DNA from: Malaya genurostris
Taxonomy: Eukaryota > Arthropoda > Insecta > Diptera > Culicidae
Direction: 5' to 3'
NCBI RefSeq assembly: GCF_030247185.1
Contig: NC_080571.1
Location: 85,383,025-85,447,024, forward strand
Length of the DNA stretch: 64,000 nt
The notes beneath the pieces are model-generated. The model ran no database searches. It had not been told where the DNA came from and saw only the letters and a list, made by a program, of their open reading frames with translations. Numbering within the stretch: position 1 is the first letter of the stretch; each line of letters starts with the position of its first letter. This document shows positions 1 to 11,505 of this stretch, one piece after another. A program made the position numbers and the translations under genes.

Positions 1-260
1 TAAATATCGTAGAGAATTCCACAGTTTGGTCCTTCTAAAAGGTAGAAATGAATCCTGTACAGCATCTTGCTAGATTCTTTCAATGAAATATGCAAATCCG
101 AAATGAGAGAATTGACGTCGAAAGTTTCACAATTCACACAATCGATCAGCTATCAATTCGAATTTGAAAGTATAAAGAAATCGTGTCAGTATTCGTATTC
201 ACGACATCCAGTTATGTCTCTGACATTACACACCCGTATTTTTTTTCAGCATACAAAAAA
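1..260 (+). repeat. Truncated copy of the TIR-repeat family seen whole at 35474-36537
   Basis: The first 140 bases and the stretch around 190-240 match the interior of the 35.5-36.5 kb element (shared segments include the block with GTCCTTCT, TGCAAATCCGAAATGA and the later block with ACGACATCCAGTTATGTCTC). The middle of that element is missing here, so this copy carries an internal deletion, and its left side runs off the window. No coding potential is claimed. The DNA from 260 to 1064 shows no gene or repeat that I recognise. Confidence 0.7.
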
Positions 261-1064
261 GAAAAGCAAACCCCGCAAAAACGCGTTTTACCGAGATATT
301 CGAAAAAGAGCATGTGGAGTACTGAACAATCAGTAAAATGTCGTATTATCGATCTAATTCGGTATTTCAATATGTCGAGCTAGAGAATATGTTTTAAGTG
401 TGTAAGAGATAAATTGGTGAAATGTTGTAAGTTTCATTCCGAGGAAATAAACTGCTTCCGAAGGAGGAAAAGTAATGTTGGTTCCAGGAGTACGTGCTTA
501 CGAATCTGTTCCGAATTTTGGCGTTACAGAAATCAACCTCGAGAGGTTTGAGTTCATACGATGAATTTTAAAATTACATTTACTGCGAAGATCACATTTC
601 ATTCACTTGTAATGCAGATGTTTTGGTCACAGACGAAATGGCGGTTTGTTCGAATCAGATAAAATGTTAATCGTGTATGTCAAGCTGATTTCATATCGAT
701 ATCGAGGGTTTCAAAGCACAATTTAGTATTAAGCACTGTATTAAAAATCAATCCTAGTTGAAGCTTACCACTATGGAAATAATTTTAACTACGTTTTTGG
801 TTCAGTATACACGTACCTTGACGCATGTTACTTAATTATCAAAACAATAAATTCAAATGAATTTGAACTTTATCAAACAACATCATTTCTTTAAAACTTC
901 ATTAATTGAATTCTTTGGCTAATTTGTTTTAGCATTAATAACAATACCTCCGCTTAATTTTTTCTGAAACAAATAATGATTATTTACTTTGCTTTGCTTT
1001 TTAACTAAAGTTTGACGGTTCGTTTGGTTCCTTTTGGCTTCCTCTCCGCTTATCTCTGATTATA

Positions 1065-1356
1065 ACAGGGTCTCTACATTCACCGTAACTGATACTCCAG
1101 CCTTATTTTCGAAAAAGTAATTTTGTTTGTTGACGTAATAACCGAGATGGAAGTGGACCCGCTCAGTGATTTTGTGATGAAACTCCGGATCATTTTCATG
1201 CATTTCAAGTACCCAATCAGCATAGACATGACGTTGGTTATGATCGGTGCCGTTCCATTTTTATATATGGCGTCATACTTGTCAAATGTAAAAAAAAATT
1301 CATCTGCCGAAAAACGGGATAGTCAATATTACACAATTTTGTTGGAAAACCCTGTA
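1065..1356 (-). pseudogene. Remnant of a Tc1/mariner transposase, D,D41D-like (N-terminal half, broken)
   Basis: On the minus strand the reading VYADWVLEMHENDPEFHHKI followed by VHFHLGYYVNKQN is visible. It resembles the segment just before and after the first catalytic aspartate in the D,D41D-type transposases of insects (typically ...FSDEAHF..GYVNKQN). Here the SDEA part is lost (TERVHF), so the first catalytic residue is gone, and the second and third are not present. Both ends carry a short ACAGGGT inverted motif near TA dinucleotides, so this is probably an internally deleted element of about 290 bp. The exact termini are uncertain. Confidence 0.6.
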
Positions 1357-2940
1357 TATTCAGTAACTGAATTCTTGATACTAGAACCTGTTTCCTTAAG
1401 AAAACATTAAGATATTTCTAAATGTACTGATATATTTTCCTCGAGAATGTATGTATTTCTTTGAGATACGTCTGAGGAACATAAATTCCAATGATTTTGG
1501 TAGAAGTGATGAGAATTGATTGATACAAACACATTTTCCAAAACGACCACATTCTCAGTTTTTCCGCTTGCCGTTGGCATAATGCCCCAGCAACCGTATA
1601 ATATGCCTCACAACAAATCAGTGGTATGCCCCACAACAATGATGCATTATGCTCCTTGAAATGTCGATATAGTAGAAAAGCAGATAAAGAAGATATTCTT
1701 GGCAGCAGAAATCAATTGCATAATCAATTAATTACAATTGGAAACCAATAGTTTTGATCCTCCCAACGCTACTTTTTGTTTTAATAACCTGTATAAATCT
1801 TTAAAACAATATTTTTACTCGAAGCATACTGTTGAATCAAAGGTGGGGCATAATGTCCGTAGAGTGACTGTTATGAGAAAATTCGTATATTAAAGAAATG
1901 GGTTGGTTGCTCTAGATTTTAATCCTGTAAATAGATAGATTTTAATCCTGTAAACATTAGCACTGCTGAAAGTTAATTACTAAGTAGCAACCGACCATTA
2001 AACGTTTTACACGGTTAAAATGCTTGTTTAGTCGAAGCAAAACCTTACATCGAAAAGCTGCCTAATGATATTTTCAGTTTTTTCATATTTTCCTGCAAAC
2101 GACAACTGAGAAACTTGCATAGCAGAAAGATCATAGGAAAAGACTAACAGTAGTGATAAAACTTTTGTGTAGAAAAGTCTTGCACAGTGCAGTAAAATTT
2201 CATTTTCAATCGAATAATATAAGATGAAAATGAAATTTCTGGCCGCTGACCGTCAGCATATCCCTACTAATTCATTTGATTTTTGCTGCCATTTTCAAGT
2301 GAAGCTCCCGGAATTCATCGTCAGTTGATTAATCGTACCTAGTCATTTGAAGTTTTTCTCGCTCAGTTTCGAGTGCCAAGTAGTCTACCTGCTTCATTGC
2401 CTTCGCTCTTGGTAGTAAGCAAATTCGAACGAATGGAATTTTAAATGGGGTAAAGTATTAAAAATGAAAACTGAAGGAGGAAACAATTAATTTATGTGTA
2501 TTATGTGATTGATATTTCAGCTGCCTGGTTTGTCTTTCATCTATTATCTTGAACCAATTCGAATGTTTACATGAACCTCATTTGAAGGCCGCTCTCACAC
2601 TATTGAAAGAGATATTTTGTTACTTCAAGAGATCAACTGACGGTGGTTAAACTGAGCCTCGATTGAAGAGAAACGAGTGATGAACTGAATGCTGCCCGTT
2701 CGGGCCGTCAGCAAAAATTGTGTGTGTCAGAGAGTGAAGTTTACTGAATTAGAGAGATCGTCTATGTGTTCCACATTCAGTTTCAATTGAATTGAATGAA
2801 GTTTTACAGCACTGGTCTTGCATACTTAAAAAAGGAAGGGCCAGCAGGGGCGCTTTATAACAATTTCCTCTATTACTATTATATTTTGAATTATTTGACA
2901 TGTAGCAAAAAATTTTGTTGATACGTTAGATACAACAAGA
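1357..2940. other. No recognised gene or repeat
   Basis: AT-rich DNA with only short chance ORFs on both strands. I see no domain motif, TIR pair or RNA gene here. Confidence 0.4.
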
Positions 2941-2949
2941 AATATTCAT

Positions 2950-4270
2950 GATCTAAAACTTATCGAAATATGTACCACCCTACCATTCAAACCCACCCAC
3001 CGCAACATCACCAAACGGCACAGTATGCGTGCACCTCATGGCGAGAAAACCCATTCCTGTTTCCTCCCAAGTATGTATGTACCCATCTGTGGCGGTGAAA
3101 TGTGAGAGTGAGAACCGTGTAAACGGAACGGGAGAATGGGTGATTGCGAAAAACCTCTTCGGTCGCTTTTCCGCACGGACCGTGATTTAGCAGTGAGTGA
3201 GGAGTGAATAATGTTTGAGATTACCGCGGTCCGTCTCGTGGTGTCGGCTTCTAGCCCAAAGGCAGCAAAGCAGGCTGGCAGGCAAACTTTCGCAACTCGA
3301 GTGAGGGACACGATTTTTCAGTTTTCTCTCTTCCTTCCCGGTGGCAACACACGACACTCTCGTGCAGTGCTATCACAAGCAAGTCATACGTTGAAGCGTG
3401 CGGTGGAAAATTCGTACTAAATCCTATACTGGCAGGAGGGTCAGAAGCAGAATACCTTCGAGCAGGGAAAGAACAACAAACTCTAGAGTTTTGCTACTCT
3501 CTACGTGTGTGAGATCTTCTGTTTGCTCATATTTTCCAGCGCTGGTATGTAATTTTTTCCCTCGGTTCGCTTGTGAGGTGTGCGAAAAACAAAACGATCG
3601 AAAGTGTTAATTTTCTATCACTGAAAGCTAAGTGGTGGGCAAGTGGAGAAACAAATAGGTAAACGGCATGGTTGCAGTTTATGTTGTTATTTGCCAATAA
3701 ATAAGGAACCGTGTGGAACCTGACAGGAAAGCGATGGGGGTGTGTGTGAGTGATTTTAGTGCTAAGAAACTTTAATTCATCTGATGGTGAAACCACCGGA
3801 GACGTGCTGGGATTCGGCAGTGCCACAACAAAGAAGGAAAGTGACAATTTAATGGTACCAGATAAGACGACTGTCGCCGTCCCCCCGAAGTCCAGTTGGT
3901 GTCACAATTGTTAGTGAAGAAGAGAAAGAATAGTAGTAGTACGCAGCGTGATAAATTTCACACTACGTGATGGTGTGGCACATCACAAGTGGCGTGCGGT
4001 GTTCGCAAAAATGGTGGATGTGCAAGCGTGATCAAAACAATACCCTAACATAAAATTCATCTGTAAAAATATTTTCCATCGGTTTTATTCGATGTTCCTA
4101 AAATGATCGAGGGCTGAGAGTTAGAAGAATGGTCACAGTGAAAAAGATTTATGATTAAGAATATTACTTGAGATATGGATTCACACTGAAAGGAAAGTTT
4201 AAAATGTTACCAAATAATACGATACACCTAAGTAACATCTTTAATATTAATAAATACTTGTAGCTGTCTT
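2950..4270. other. Non-repetitive, GC-richer region; possible host promoter or 5' untranslated exon
   Basis: This stretch is richer in G+C and CpG than its surroundings and shows none of the transposon motifs found elsewhere in the window. It contains only short open frames in several phases, which is typical of a long 5' untranslated leader or regulatory DNA. A donor-like CTG/GTATGT occurs near 3544. I cannot identify a coding exon, a TATA box in good context or the strand of any transcript. It could equally be unique intergenic DNA. Confidence 0.25.
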
Positions 4271-4278
4271 CAATGCTA

Positions 4279-5226
4279 CAGGGTCCGGCACTCGAAGTGT
4301 AACCAATTAAAAAGGCCATAAATTCAGTTTGGAAAATTACTTTTACTTAATTCAAAGTACAAAATGTGTAATAATAATGCAAAATTCAGAATCAATTCAC
4401 TTTTGCTCGATATGACCACCTTTTGCCTTGACTTGATGACTTGAGAGAGCGAAGGAGTTGCTTCGTTTGGCCGAATGCGGTCAATTTCCGAACATTGTGT
4501 TTTCTGACGAGAAAATTTTTCCAATTGAGCAATTCGTAAACTCTCAAAACGATAGGGTTTACTTGACCGACCGTTCATACGAGAATTTGAGTCATCGATT
4601 GCCATCGAGCCACCAGGAGGCAGCACCCGCAACAGATAATGGTTTGGGCCGCTGTAACCGCAGATGGGCGCTCTCCAATCGTTTTCATCGAGCCTGGCGT
4701 CAAGGTAAATGCGACATATTATCGGGAAAGTATTCTGGAGGTTGCTTTGAAGCCGTGGGCAGACAAACATTTCGGTGGCAGACCATGGACGTTTCAGCAG
4801 GACTCGGCACCGTCTCACAAAGCTCGAGTGAACCAAGAATGTATGAAAAACAACGTTCCGAACTTCATCACGTCCACACAATGGCTCTCGAATTCACCAG
4901 ATGCGAATCCAATGGATTATTCTCTTTGGGCCATTTTGGAGAGCAAAGTCCGAACTAAAAGATACACCAGTCTCGAGGCGCTGAAAAAAGTTATTGTCCG
5001 CGAGTGGGCCAAAATACCTGCAAGTCACATTCGGCCAAACGAAGCAACTCCTTCGCTCTCTCAAGTCATCAAGTCAAGGCAAAAGGTGGTCATATCGAGC
5101 AAATATGAATTGATTCTGAATTTTGTAATATTTTTACACATTTTGTACTTTGAATTAAGTAAAAGTAATTTTCCAAACTGAATTTATGACCTTTTTAATT
5201 GGTTACACTTCGAGTGCCGGACCCTG
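4279..5226 (+). mobile_element. Non-autonomous Tc1/mariner (D,D37D) with both ends derived from the 3' end, copy 1
   Basis: A 948-bp element bounded by CAGGGTCCGGCACTCGAAG inverted ends and flanked by TA on each side (4277-4278 and 5227-5228), the hallmark Tc1/mariner target duplication. The inverted arms are unusually long, 199 bp (4279-4477 and 5028-5226). The right arm still contains the end of the transposase gene: a KAKGGHIEQ-type C-terminus is readable in it. The left arm is an inverted copy of that same 3' segment, and the normal 5' TIR plus the DNA-binding half of the transposase are missing. A sister copy with the same structure lies at 33365-34305. Confidence 0.9.
4478..5030 (+). 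pseudogene. Transposase catalytic domain, D,D37D family, frameshifted
   Basis: The retained coding core includes the three catalytic motifs NIVFSDEKIF (first D near 4506), WTFQQDSAPSHKA and NSPDANPMDYSLW. I count 37 residues between the second and third catalytic aspartates, which places it in the D,D37D group of IS630-Tc1-mariner transposases. The N-terminal helix-turn-helix region is absent: coding starts about 16 residues before the first aspartate at the junction with the mirrored left arm. A 7-bp insertion near 4603, relative to the copy at 33.4-34.3 kb, shifts the frame between the first and second motifs. The product cannot be functional. Confidence 0.9.
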
Positions 5227-5228
5227 TA

Positions 5229-6165
5229 CATAATAAATTTTGCATTAAAGCTTTAAACTCAACGAAATCCTACTAAAAACCTCTATAAGAGCATGTTCCT
5301 GCCAAGTGGAACATTCCTCATAAGGTTTATAAAGCAAAGTGAAGAATCAGCATAAACCTGCGTTAAAACTCCAAATTCAAGAAAATTTTGAAACCAGCTT
5401 TACGAGCAAAATTAAATTTATTCGGATGGAATGAATTCCGCTATGAATAAACAATCGTTTTGATAATATTTTTCATGGCTATGTGTGTGTCTTGTCTGCT
5501 TTGAGAGCAATCAGTAAGAATATATTACATTTTAATTACGAGTTTGAACGTAAAAACTTCATGCGCTTTTATTTTTATCGTGAATGTATGGATAAAAACA
5601 AGAATTATAACTAATCGCCTTGAAATAAAGGCGGTTTTTGCGAAAGTCTCCATGATTTATGAAAATTATTTTTTGTGATTCATCGTCATTTTTGTATAGA
5701 ACTATTTCGTGGTGTTAAAACTTGTACATACGTTCTGAAAATGAATCATGAAAGTCCATCATATTTCCTCGTTTTTGCATTTCGAAGTTTATTTCATGTC
5801 AATAAATGCTACGGTATAGAACATCATAATGGCGGCCATGAAATTTTCTTTAATGCAAATTACACTTAACATAAGAAGCAATAAGTCAAGTAGCCCACAA
5901 CAAATGTGTCATAAATGTTCTTTAGAACCCTTAAATTTGCTCTGAAACTGTCATCCAATGAACATGCACACACACAAAACTAGATTTATGAAATAATTTA
6001 ACTGACAATAATGTTTTAAAGAAAATGTTTGAAAGCAATATTGAGAGCGTTTGCATGGTTTTATTCTAGTATAATTTTTTTTATTTTTAGTCCAGTTGTT
6101 AGACTAGGTAAAGGGTTTTATAGAAGCTATAAAAACTATGATATTACTTGTCAAAAGAGACACTT
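5229..6165. other. No recognised gene or repeat
   Basis: AT-rich DNA. The short ORFs here have no recognisable motif and no matching inverted ends were found. Confidence 0.4.
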
Positions 6166-6169
6166 ATTA

Positions 6170-7024
6170 AGGGAGAGTGTTCGGTTACCGGTACCCTTTT
6201 CTATTAAGCTTATAATTTCTGACTACATTATGCGGACATCTATACATCAATGGAAAGATAAAGTTCCTAGTTAACAACTGAATAAGAAACTAAGATGATT
6301 CAATCGATTGAAAAAAAAATTATTATCAATTTAGTAAAGTGATAAATTTTGGCCATTTCAAAAAAGGTGTTCGGTTACCGGCACTCTAAGAAATTTCATG
6401 GATGGAAGAATATATGTAAATACTGCAGTTATTAAAAAAATACAGTTTTTTTTTGTTTTTAAGCGTTTTGGACAAAAGTCTTCATTGTCTGATGGTGACT
6501 TCACCTTGGCTCTCTTAGTCGATGATTTGGATGGTGGTTCCTTTGGTGTTGATTTATCCGGTTTCCACGTTTTTTCTTAGCCGGAGCATCTGCTGTATGA
6601 GCAGCTAAATGTTTGGCCGAAACTTTGGCTTGCTTTGTCTCGACAGCAGCCTGCATATCACTAACAATTTTTCACGATTTGTCGAAATAAATGGGGTGCC
6701 GGTAGCATTGCATCCGGTATTAAATCACGAAATAGATCGATTTCACCTCATAAATATTCAATCCATTCACCTTTTCGATTGATGCTTTTCATTTTATGAT
6801 ACTATAAAAAAGGTAAGAAAAAACTTTTGTGTTGATTTTAACGCAATTAAAATTTGTTTTGAGCGTAGCAAAAAGTACAAGCGTCTGTTTGCTTTGGTAA
6901 TTGGCACAAAAAGAACGTGCTGCTATCACACACACATGACATTTGTCGGAATGCGGCTATCTGCTTTCTGTTACGGTGGGGTGCCGGCAACCGAACACTG
7001 CCGGCAATCGAACATCTTCCCCTA
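6170..7024. mobile_element. Candidate TIR element with TGTTCGGTTACCGGCA-type ends
   Basis: The left end has GTGTTCGGTTACCGGTACCC near 6178, and the right end has the inverse arrangement, CAACCGAACACTGCCGGCAA, near 6980-7000. An internal copy of the motif sits at 6368-6385, and GGGTGCCGGTAGC is at 6697. On the minus strand at about 6585-6690 a lysine- and alanine-rich reading is visible (QAAVETKQAKVSAKHLAAHT) that could be the tail of a pogo-like transposase, but no catalytic motif is present. The exact termini and the family are unresolved. Confidence 0.45.
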
Positions 7025-7990
7025 TAGTTGTCATAGAACAGACAATTGATTGAAAAATCAATTACAAAACTCCTATAAATTATAATCAAAACCATAAGGC
7101 ATTCGAATTGTTACTTGGGCACCGACCTTATACTTCATCTTGTTGCTCCTGTTTCTTAACACTCCCATGACAGCGCAATGGTAAAGCAGTTCTACTAGTT
7201 GGGGAAGGAAATGTTTTGCACCGACTTAGGAACCGTTCTTAAACCACGTAGACCAGAATCTGGTATTCTTTTAACAGTCCCTTCACTGCATTCAATGCTG
7301 TAGTTGCGAACTGAAATTGAAAGGTTGAATTATTTCTTGAAACATAAAAAATGTTAGTTTTAATGAGAAATGAAATTTTAATTGGTGCTTCTTAAAAGAT
7401 ATAATAAGGGTGCTATACTTTCCTACTTCCGTGAAACTATATTCGTTTTTAAACATTATTAATTTCGATTCCAGCCTTCAAGGACCTCAAAATTGATACA
7501 ATAATTGTCTGAAAGATCTTTTTAGAGTGTCAATCAACTACTTTCACCGCTGGAAGGTTGTTAAAAGCACAGATAACCAATATACAGGCTCAATTTTTCA
7601 AAATGCGTTGAAAATTTCAAATTTGCTATACATTGGAAACACTACTGCCACCTACTCGACTGTTCACCGCGATATTCCAATTACAACAATTTTAACACTT
7701 ATCACACGATTTCCCTCAGTGTTGATGGCAATGTCGTATAAATCACACGTGAATTTGATCGGAATAAAACAAAAACAAACTTGTCATTCTAACCATCAGC
7801 AAAACAAAAATCTAGTATGAAGTGAATGTTGCACCCGAAACTGTGTCTCATGTGAAAGCAGCACTCGAATCGTGGTGGCACCTCATATCGATCGTTGTGA
7901 CATCTGCAACTGTTCGCCACGCTGATAGAGCAAATTTTACACACAGTTCATATGTATCATACAGGCTGTATATCTGTTTTCTGTGTTAAA
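7025..7990. other. No recognised gene or repeat
   Basis: Mixed AT-rich sequence. I could support no domain, TIR pair or RNA gene in it. Confidence 0.4.
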
Positions 7991-7994
7991 AGCA

Positions 7995-8175
7995 TGTTTT
8001 TACGTTCCGTCTTCGACTCATCATTGCATACATAGTGCTTCGGCGCAAACAAGTGTTTTGCGAAATGCATTAACTTTACGTCTGCTCAGCGAATTATGTT
8101 GATCCGGGGGTTTGCATCAGCAGTTCAACATAATCTGCTGATGCACTCATGAGTCGAAGACGAAACGTAAAAACA
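7995..8175. mobile_element. MITE with TGTTTTTACGTTCCGTCTTCG ends
   Basis: A 181-bp sequence starts TGTTTTTACGT..CGTCTTCGACTCAT and ends with the inverse, ATGAGTCGAAGACG..ACGTAAAAACA. The interior (AGTTCAACATAAT..CTGATG) has no coding potential. The TIRs of about 27 bp and the small size fit a MITE. I associate this sequence type with Aedes-like mosquito genomes from general knowledge. A degraded relative is at about 8380-8500. Confidence 0.7.
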
Positions 8176-8374
8176 TAAAATAAGTCAGGTGAACTTTGCA
8201 CAAACTGGCTACCCACTAGGTACAAAATCCCCAAATGATGTTAAAAGCAGCTTTAAGGTTCCACTTCTGGTTCTGTTAAAATTGAGAGGATGCTCGAAAA
8301 GTTTTTATTTAAAAATCTTAAAAAAAAATCTTTAAAATTAGCTACTTTATTTTACTTACTAGTTTTTAAACACT

Positions 8375-8500
8375 TTTTTTCTATATTAATTTTTTACATT
8401 CCATCTTTGACTTATCATTACCTTTGTAACAAGTCTCAGCAGTTCAATATAAACCGCTAAGCAAACGTAAAGGTGATGCTATTTCACGAAACATATTAAA
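8375..8500. repeat. Degenerate relative of the 7995-8175 MITE
   Basis: TTTTTACATTCCATCTTTGACTTATC, then AGCAGTTCAATATAAACCGCTAAGCAAACGTAAA, reads as a mutated and partly deleted version of the neighbouring MITE. Only one end is convincing. Confidence 0.4.
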
Positions 8501-8744
8501 TAATTATGTGTCAATTACGAGAATTTTTGTTTTGAATTAACACGGGCTTCGTATGCTTGATTTTTGATTGTTTGGTGGCGTCATGTTGATACTCATGACT
8601 CTCACTTATGTTGACAATTCCGTCCATTTTGAATGTCCAGTCATTTTTGACAGCTATTGTGCGTGGATGTGTTTTAGCCTGTTATCGATTTTCGTCTATC
8701 TCAAAAGTTAGGTCAAAGAATTATTAGCTACTAAACATTAAAGC

Positions 8745-8965
8745 AATCACAGAGGTGTATCTACCAGGCAAATGTTTGTGGTCTAACTGAAGCAAAGAAA
8801 CCTAGCTTGAAGTATACTGGAAAAACGAGGCGGTTACTGGTTTGTATGCTTCCGACAGCAGGTCGGCGACCAACTCAGCTGGCGTCGCCACGGCGGCTTT
8901 GTGGGGCCGAGCCATATTTGCTTCGGTTATGTGGCTGCGCCACATCAATCATCCAGGAGACATAG
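8745..8965. repeat. Short fragment related to the 14.7-kb D,D37E copy, plus a GC-rich unknown
   Basis: GTGTATCTACCAGGCAAATG at about 8754 also occurs at 14676 inside the D,D37E pseudogene, and both are followed after some bases by CTAACTGAA. The match is short. The following GC-rich block (8870-8955) is unlike its surroundings, but I do not recognise it. Confidence 0.35.
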
Positions 8966-9039
8966 AAAACACCCAAAAAATTATAATATGATGACTTTCG
9001 GCGAAAGGGCATCCTAATTTCTTAAATTCCTTCATTCCT

Positions 9040-9179
9040 ACAATCTGTACCTCCAGTCCAGTGACCATGGTAATCTCCAATCTCAAGTCAATGGTGATCT
9101 GCAAGAAAGTCTCATATCAAATCGGAGAATGTCGAGTCTTGGTGGATGGATTGGAAGATCCGAAACGCATTCTCCAGAG
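9040..9179 (+). pseudogene. Jockey-type gag (ORF1) fragment, left part
   Basis: The plus strand reads KVSYQIGECRVLVDGLEDPK at about 9098-9160. This matches the gag of the Jockey element at 43.0-44.5 kb, which has KVSFQIGRRGECRVLVDGLE. Upstream, VPVTMVISNLKS corresponds to PPVTVMISDFKAF in that gag. The fragment is interrupted at 9179 by a hAT element and continues at 12418, where DVKSNRPFTVVLEDLSDD corresponds to DIKSDRPFKAVLKGLSND. It is a decayed fragment with stops and indels. Confidence 0.8.
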
Positions 9180-10120
9180 CAGGGGTGCAAAAATTTGACA
9201 TTTTTTTATACTGTTGCCAAGCATAAGACAGTCACTGCCAACGATATGCGCAGCTGCTACGTTCAACAGTAGCCAACTCGCAATGACACGAGAGCTTGGC
9301 GCAATCATGAGAGCCACGACACACGACAGCAACATTGAGAGCAGTTAATTTCGTCGCACTCTCTCACAGCAGTCAAAGCCACCACGTTTGCTTTGTGGTA
9401 GTGTAGGTACATACTGGATAAGTAGCTGCTTTGTTCATTTTTGGTCACGGGTTTCGAGAATGTCACGAGCTCAAAATGTCATGACATTTTCATAACGAGA
9501 CTGTTATATCCGCTGTGATTGATCTGTGGCGATAAATTTAATGCGAACGGCGGTGCTTTTATTACCGGTTCAGTTTTGAAAAAATTCATTCACAAAGCTT
9601 GTTCATGCAGATGTTTCAAAAATATTACAATTATTTACAAAAATTTCATACACGAAGTATCAGGAGTGCAGCTTTTGCCTTTCTGATATGACGCAAAGGC
9701 AAGAAATCTTACAGCAGAGATAATAAGTTTTGCGCTCCTATTACTTCTACAATTCTGGTTCATGCTCAACGGGGTTTAATTGTTTGATCGAAAAAGTGCA
9801 TCCAAATTCTGGAAGTCAGAGCATTCACTTTGCTTTTCTCACTGAACCGCTTCCTTCCAACGGAAGTGCAGAGAAACAAAACACGTAAGGATACACAAAA
9901 AAACCGTCTGCATTGGGAAGCAAGACTTTCTTGTGCATGTCCCCCTACACCTCATGAGAATCGACATAAAACGAATTTCAAAGTTAACCCTTGTTGGCGA
10001 CTGTCTCTCGAAAGTTGTTGAAATTGGAAGGAGCTGCTGTTTATTGTGGCTAGCCATTCTCAGATTGAAAAGATTAGAACAGCTATCGATGAGAGCAAAC
10101 GGCGACATTCACGAGAAAAA

Positions 10121-11340
10121 CCTGTTTTAATCCACCTAGTGGTGTGATGATGCCTTTCTCATGTACATATAATATTGTGGCATTCTATTCAAAAAATTTC
10201 TCTTCGATTTTTAAAGGAAACCAAGTGATTGTTTATGCATAAAATACAGAATAAAACAGTGCTTTGATTGCGCAAGCCATCCTTAAGAAAACGAAATGGG
10301 TTCACTATTATATGCACTTCCGGCACCGGAACCCAAGAACCGGTATAATCGAAGTCGGTTCGTACGGCCACCAACTAACATGACACACAAACTCTTCTAA
10401 TACGCACCCTATAACTCCGGATTCGGAAGTCGGATCCGGATGAAATTCAGGAATTTCGTATGGGACCGGGAGACCTTTCATTTGAATCTAAGTTTGTGGA
10501 AATTGGTCAAACCATCGCTGACGAAAGTGAGTAAGATCCATTTTGGTATATATGACCACTATTTCCGGTACTTTCGGAACCGGATACAGGAAACCAGGAT
10601 AACCAAAATCGATTTGTTTAGTTGCCTACTGATAATGACTATCGATTTGTGTAGTTTTGAGACCAGTTTAGAAAAATTTTCACGACTTTTGTTTCACCGG
10701 TTTAAGTGACGGTGTACAATATTGAACACACTTTACCCTATAATGCCGGAACCGGAAGTCGGATCCGGATGAAATTCAGGAATTCCGTACGGGACCACGA
10801 GACCTTTCATTTGAATCTAAGTTTGTGGAAATCGGTCAAACCATCGCTGAGAAAAGTGAGTGAGATCCATTTTGGTACATATGACCACTATTTCTGGTAC
10901 TTTCGGAACCGGATACCGGGAACCAGCATAGCCGGAATCGGTTTGTTTAGTTGCCTACTGATAATGACTATCGATTTGTGTAGTTTTGAGACCAGTTTAG
11001 AAAAATTTTCACGTTTTTTGCTTCGCCGGTTAAGTGACGGTGTACAATATTGAACACACTTTACCCTATAATTCCGGAACCGGAAGTCGGATCCGGATGA
11101 AATTCATGAAACCTTTCATTTGAATCCTAGTTTGTCAAAATCGGTTCAGCCATCTCCGAGAAAACCTAGTGAGATTATTTGACATATACACACACACACA
11201 CACACACATACATACACACACACAGACATTGCTCAGCTCGATGAACTGAGTCGAATGGTATATGAAACTTGGCCCTCCGGGCCAATTTTCACTAGTCAGT
11301 TTTTCAAGTGATTGCATAACCTTTCTATATGAGAAAGGCA
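10121..11340 (+). mobile_element. Interspersed TIR repeat (family with CCACCTAGTGG start and GAGAAAGGCA end), nested in the hAT copy
   Basis: It begins TTTAATCCACCTAGTGGTG, then TGATGCCTTTCTCAT, and ends TAACCTTTCTATATGAGAAAGGCA, so TGCCTTTCTCAT and ATGAGAAAGGCA form subterminal inverted repeats. The interior has two near-identical direct copies of about 300 bp, 10396-10700 and 10735-11050, each with TCCGGATTCGG/ACCGGAAGTCGGATCCGG and GACCTTTCATTTGAATCTAAG. No conserved coding is visible. The empty site is visible in the hAT copy at about 54540. Related copies are at 20.6, 22.8, 29.2, 46.9 and 51.2 kb. Confidence 0.8.
11187..11224. repeat. (CA)n microsatellite
   Basis: A run of CA/AC dinucleotides with two CATA interruptions inside the interspersed repeat. 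Confidence 0.9.
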
Positions 11341-11505
11341 AAAATGTCATGAGACCTATGACATTTTTCATCTCCAGCAGTCGCGGCGAAGTACAATCGG
11401 CGACTGCTGTCATTTGCGCGGTTTGAATGTCTGCTGTTTCGTGTCATTCTCCAGTACCGTTCGCAACCCTGCTCCAGAGCCTTTGTTTGAGAAGCTTCAA
11501 ATATA

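Larger units (their letters stand above)
9180..11471. mobile_element. Non-autonomous hAT-like element, copy 1 (interrupted)
   Basis: The ends are CAGGGGTGCAAA and its near inverse TTGCAACCCTG, flanked by a perfect 8-bp direct repeat CTCCAGAG (9172-9179 and 11472-11479). CAGRG ends with an 8-bp target duplication are the hAT signature. There is no transposase coding. It is about 1.1 kb without the repeat inserted at 10121-11340. A second copy with its own 8-bp duplication lies at 53531-54668 and lacks that insertion. Confidence 0.88.

Noticed and set aside
4324..4881. 185-codon minus-strand ORF
   Set aside because: Antisense shadow of the D,D37D transposase core and its left arm; the corresponding plus-strand ORF at 33.7-34.2 kb is the same artefact in copy 2.
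11135..11413. ORF with a CVCVCMCVCVCV stretch
   Set aside because: Translation of the (CA)n microsatellite inside the interspersed repeat.
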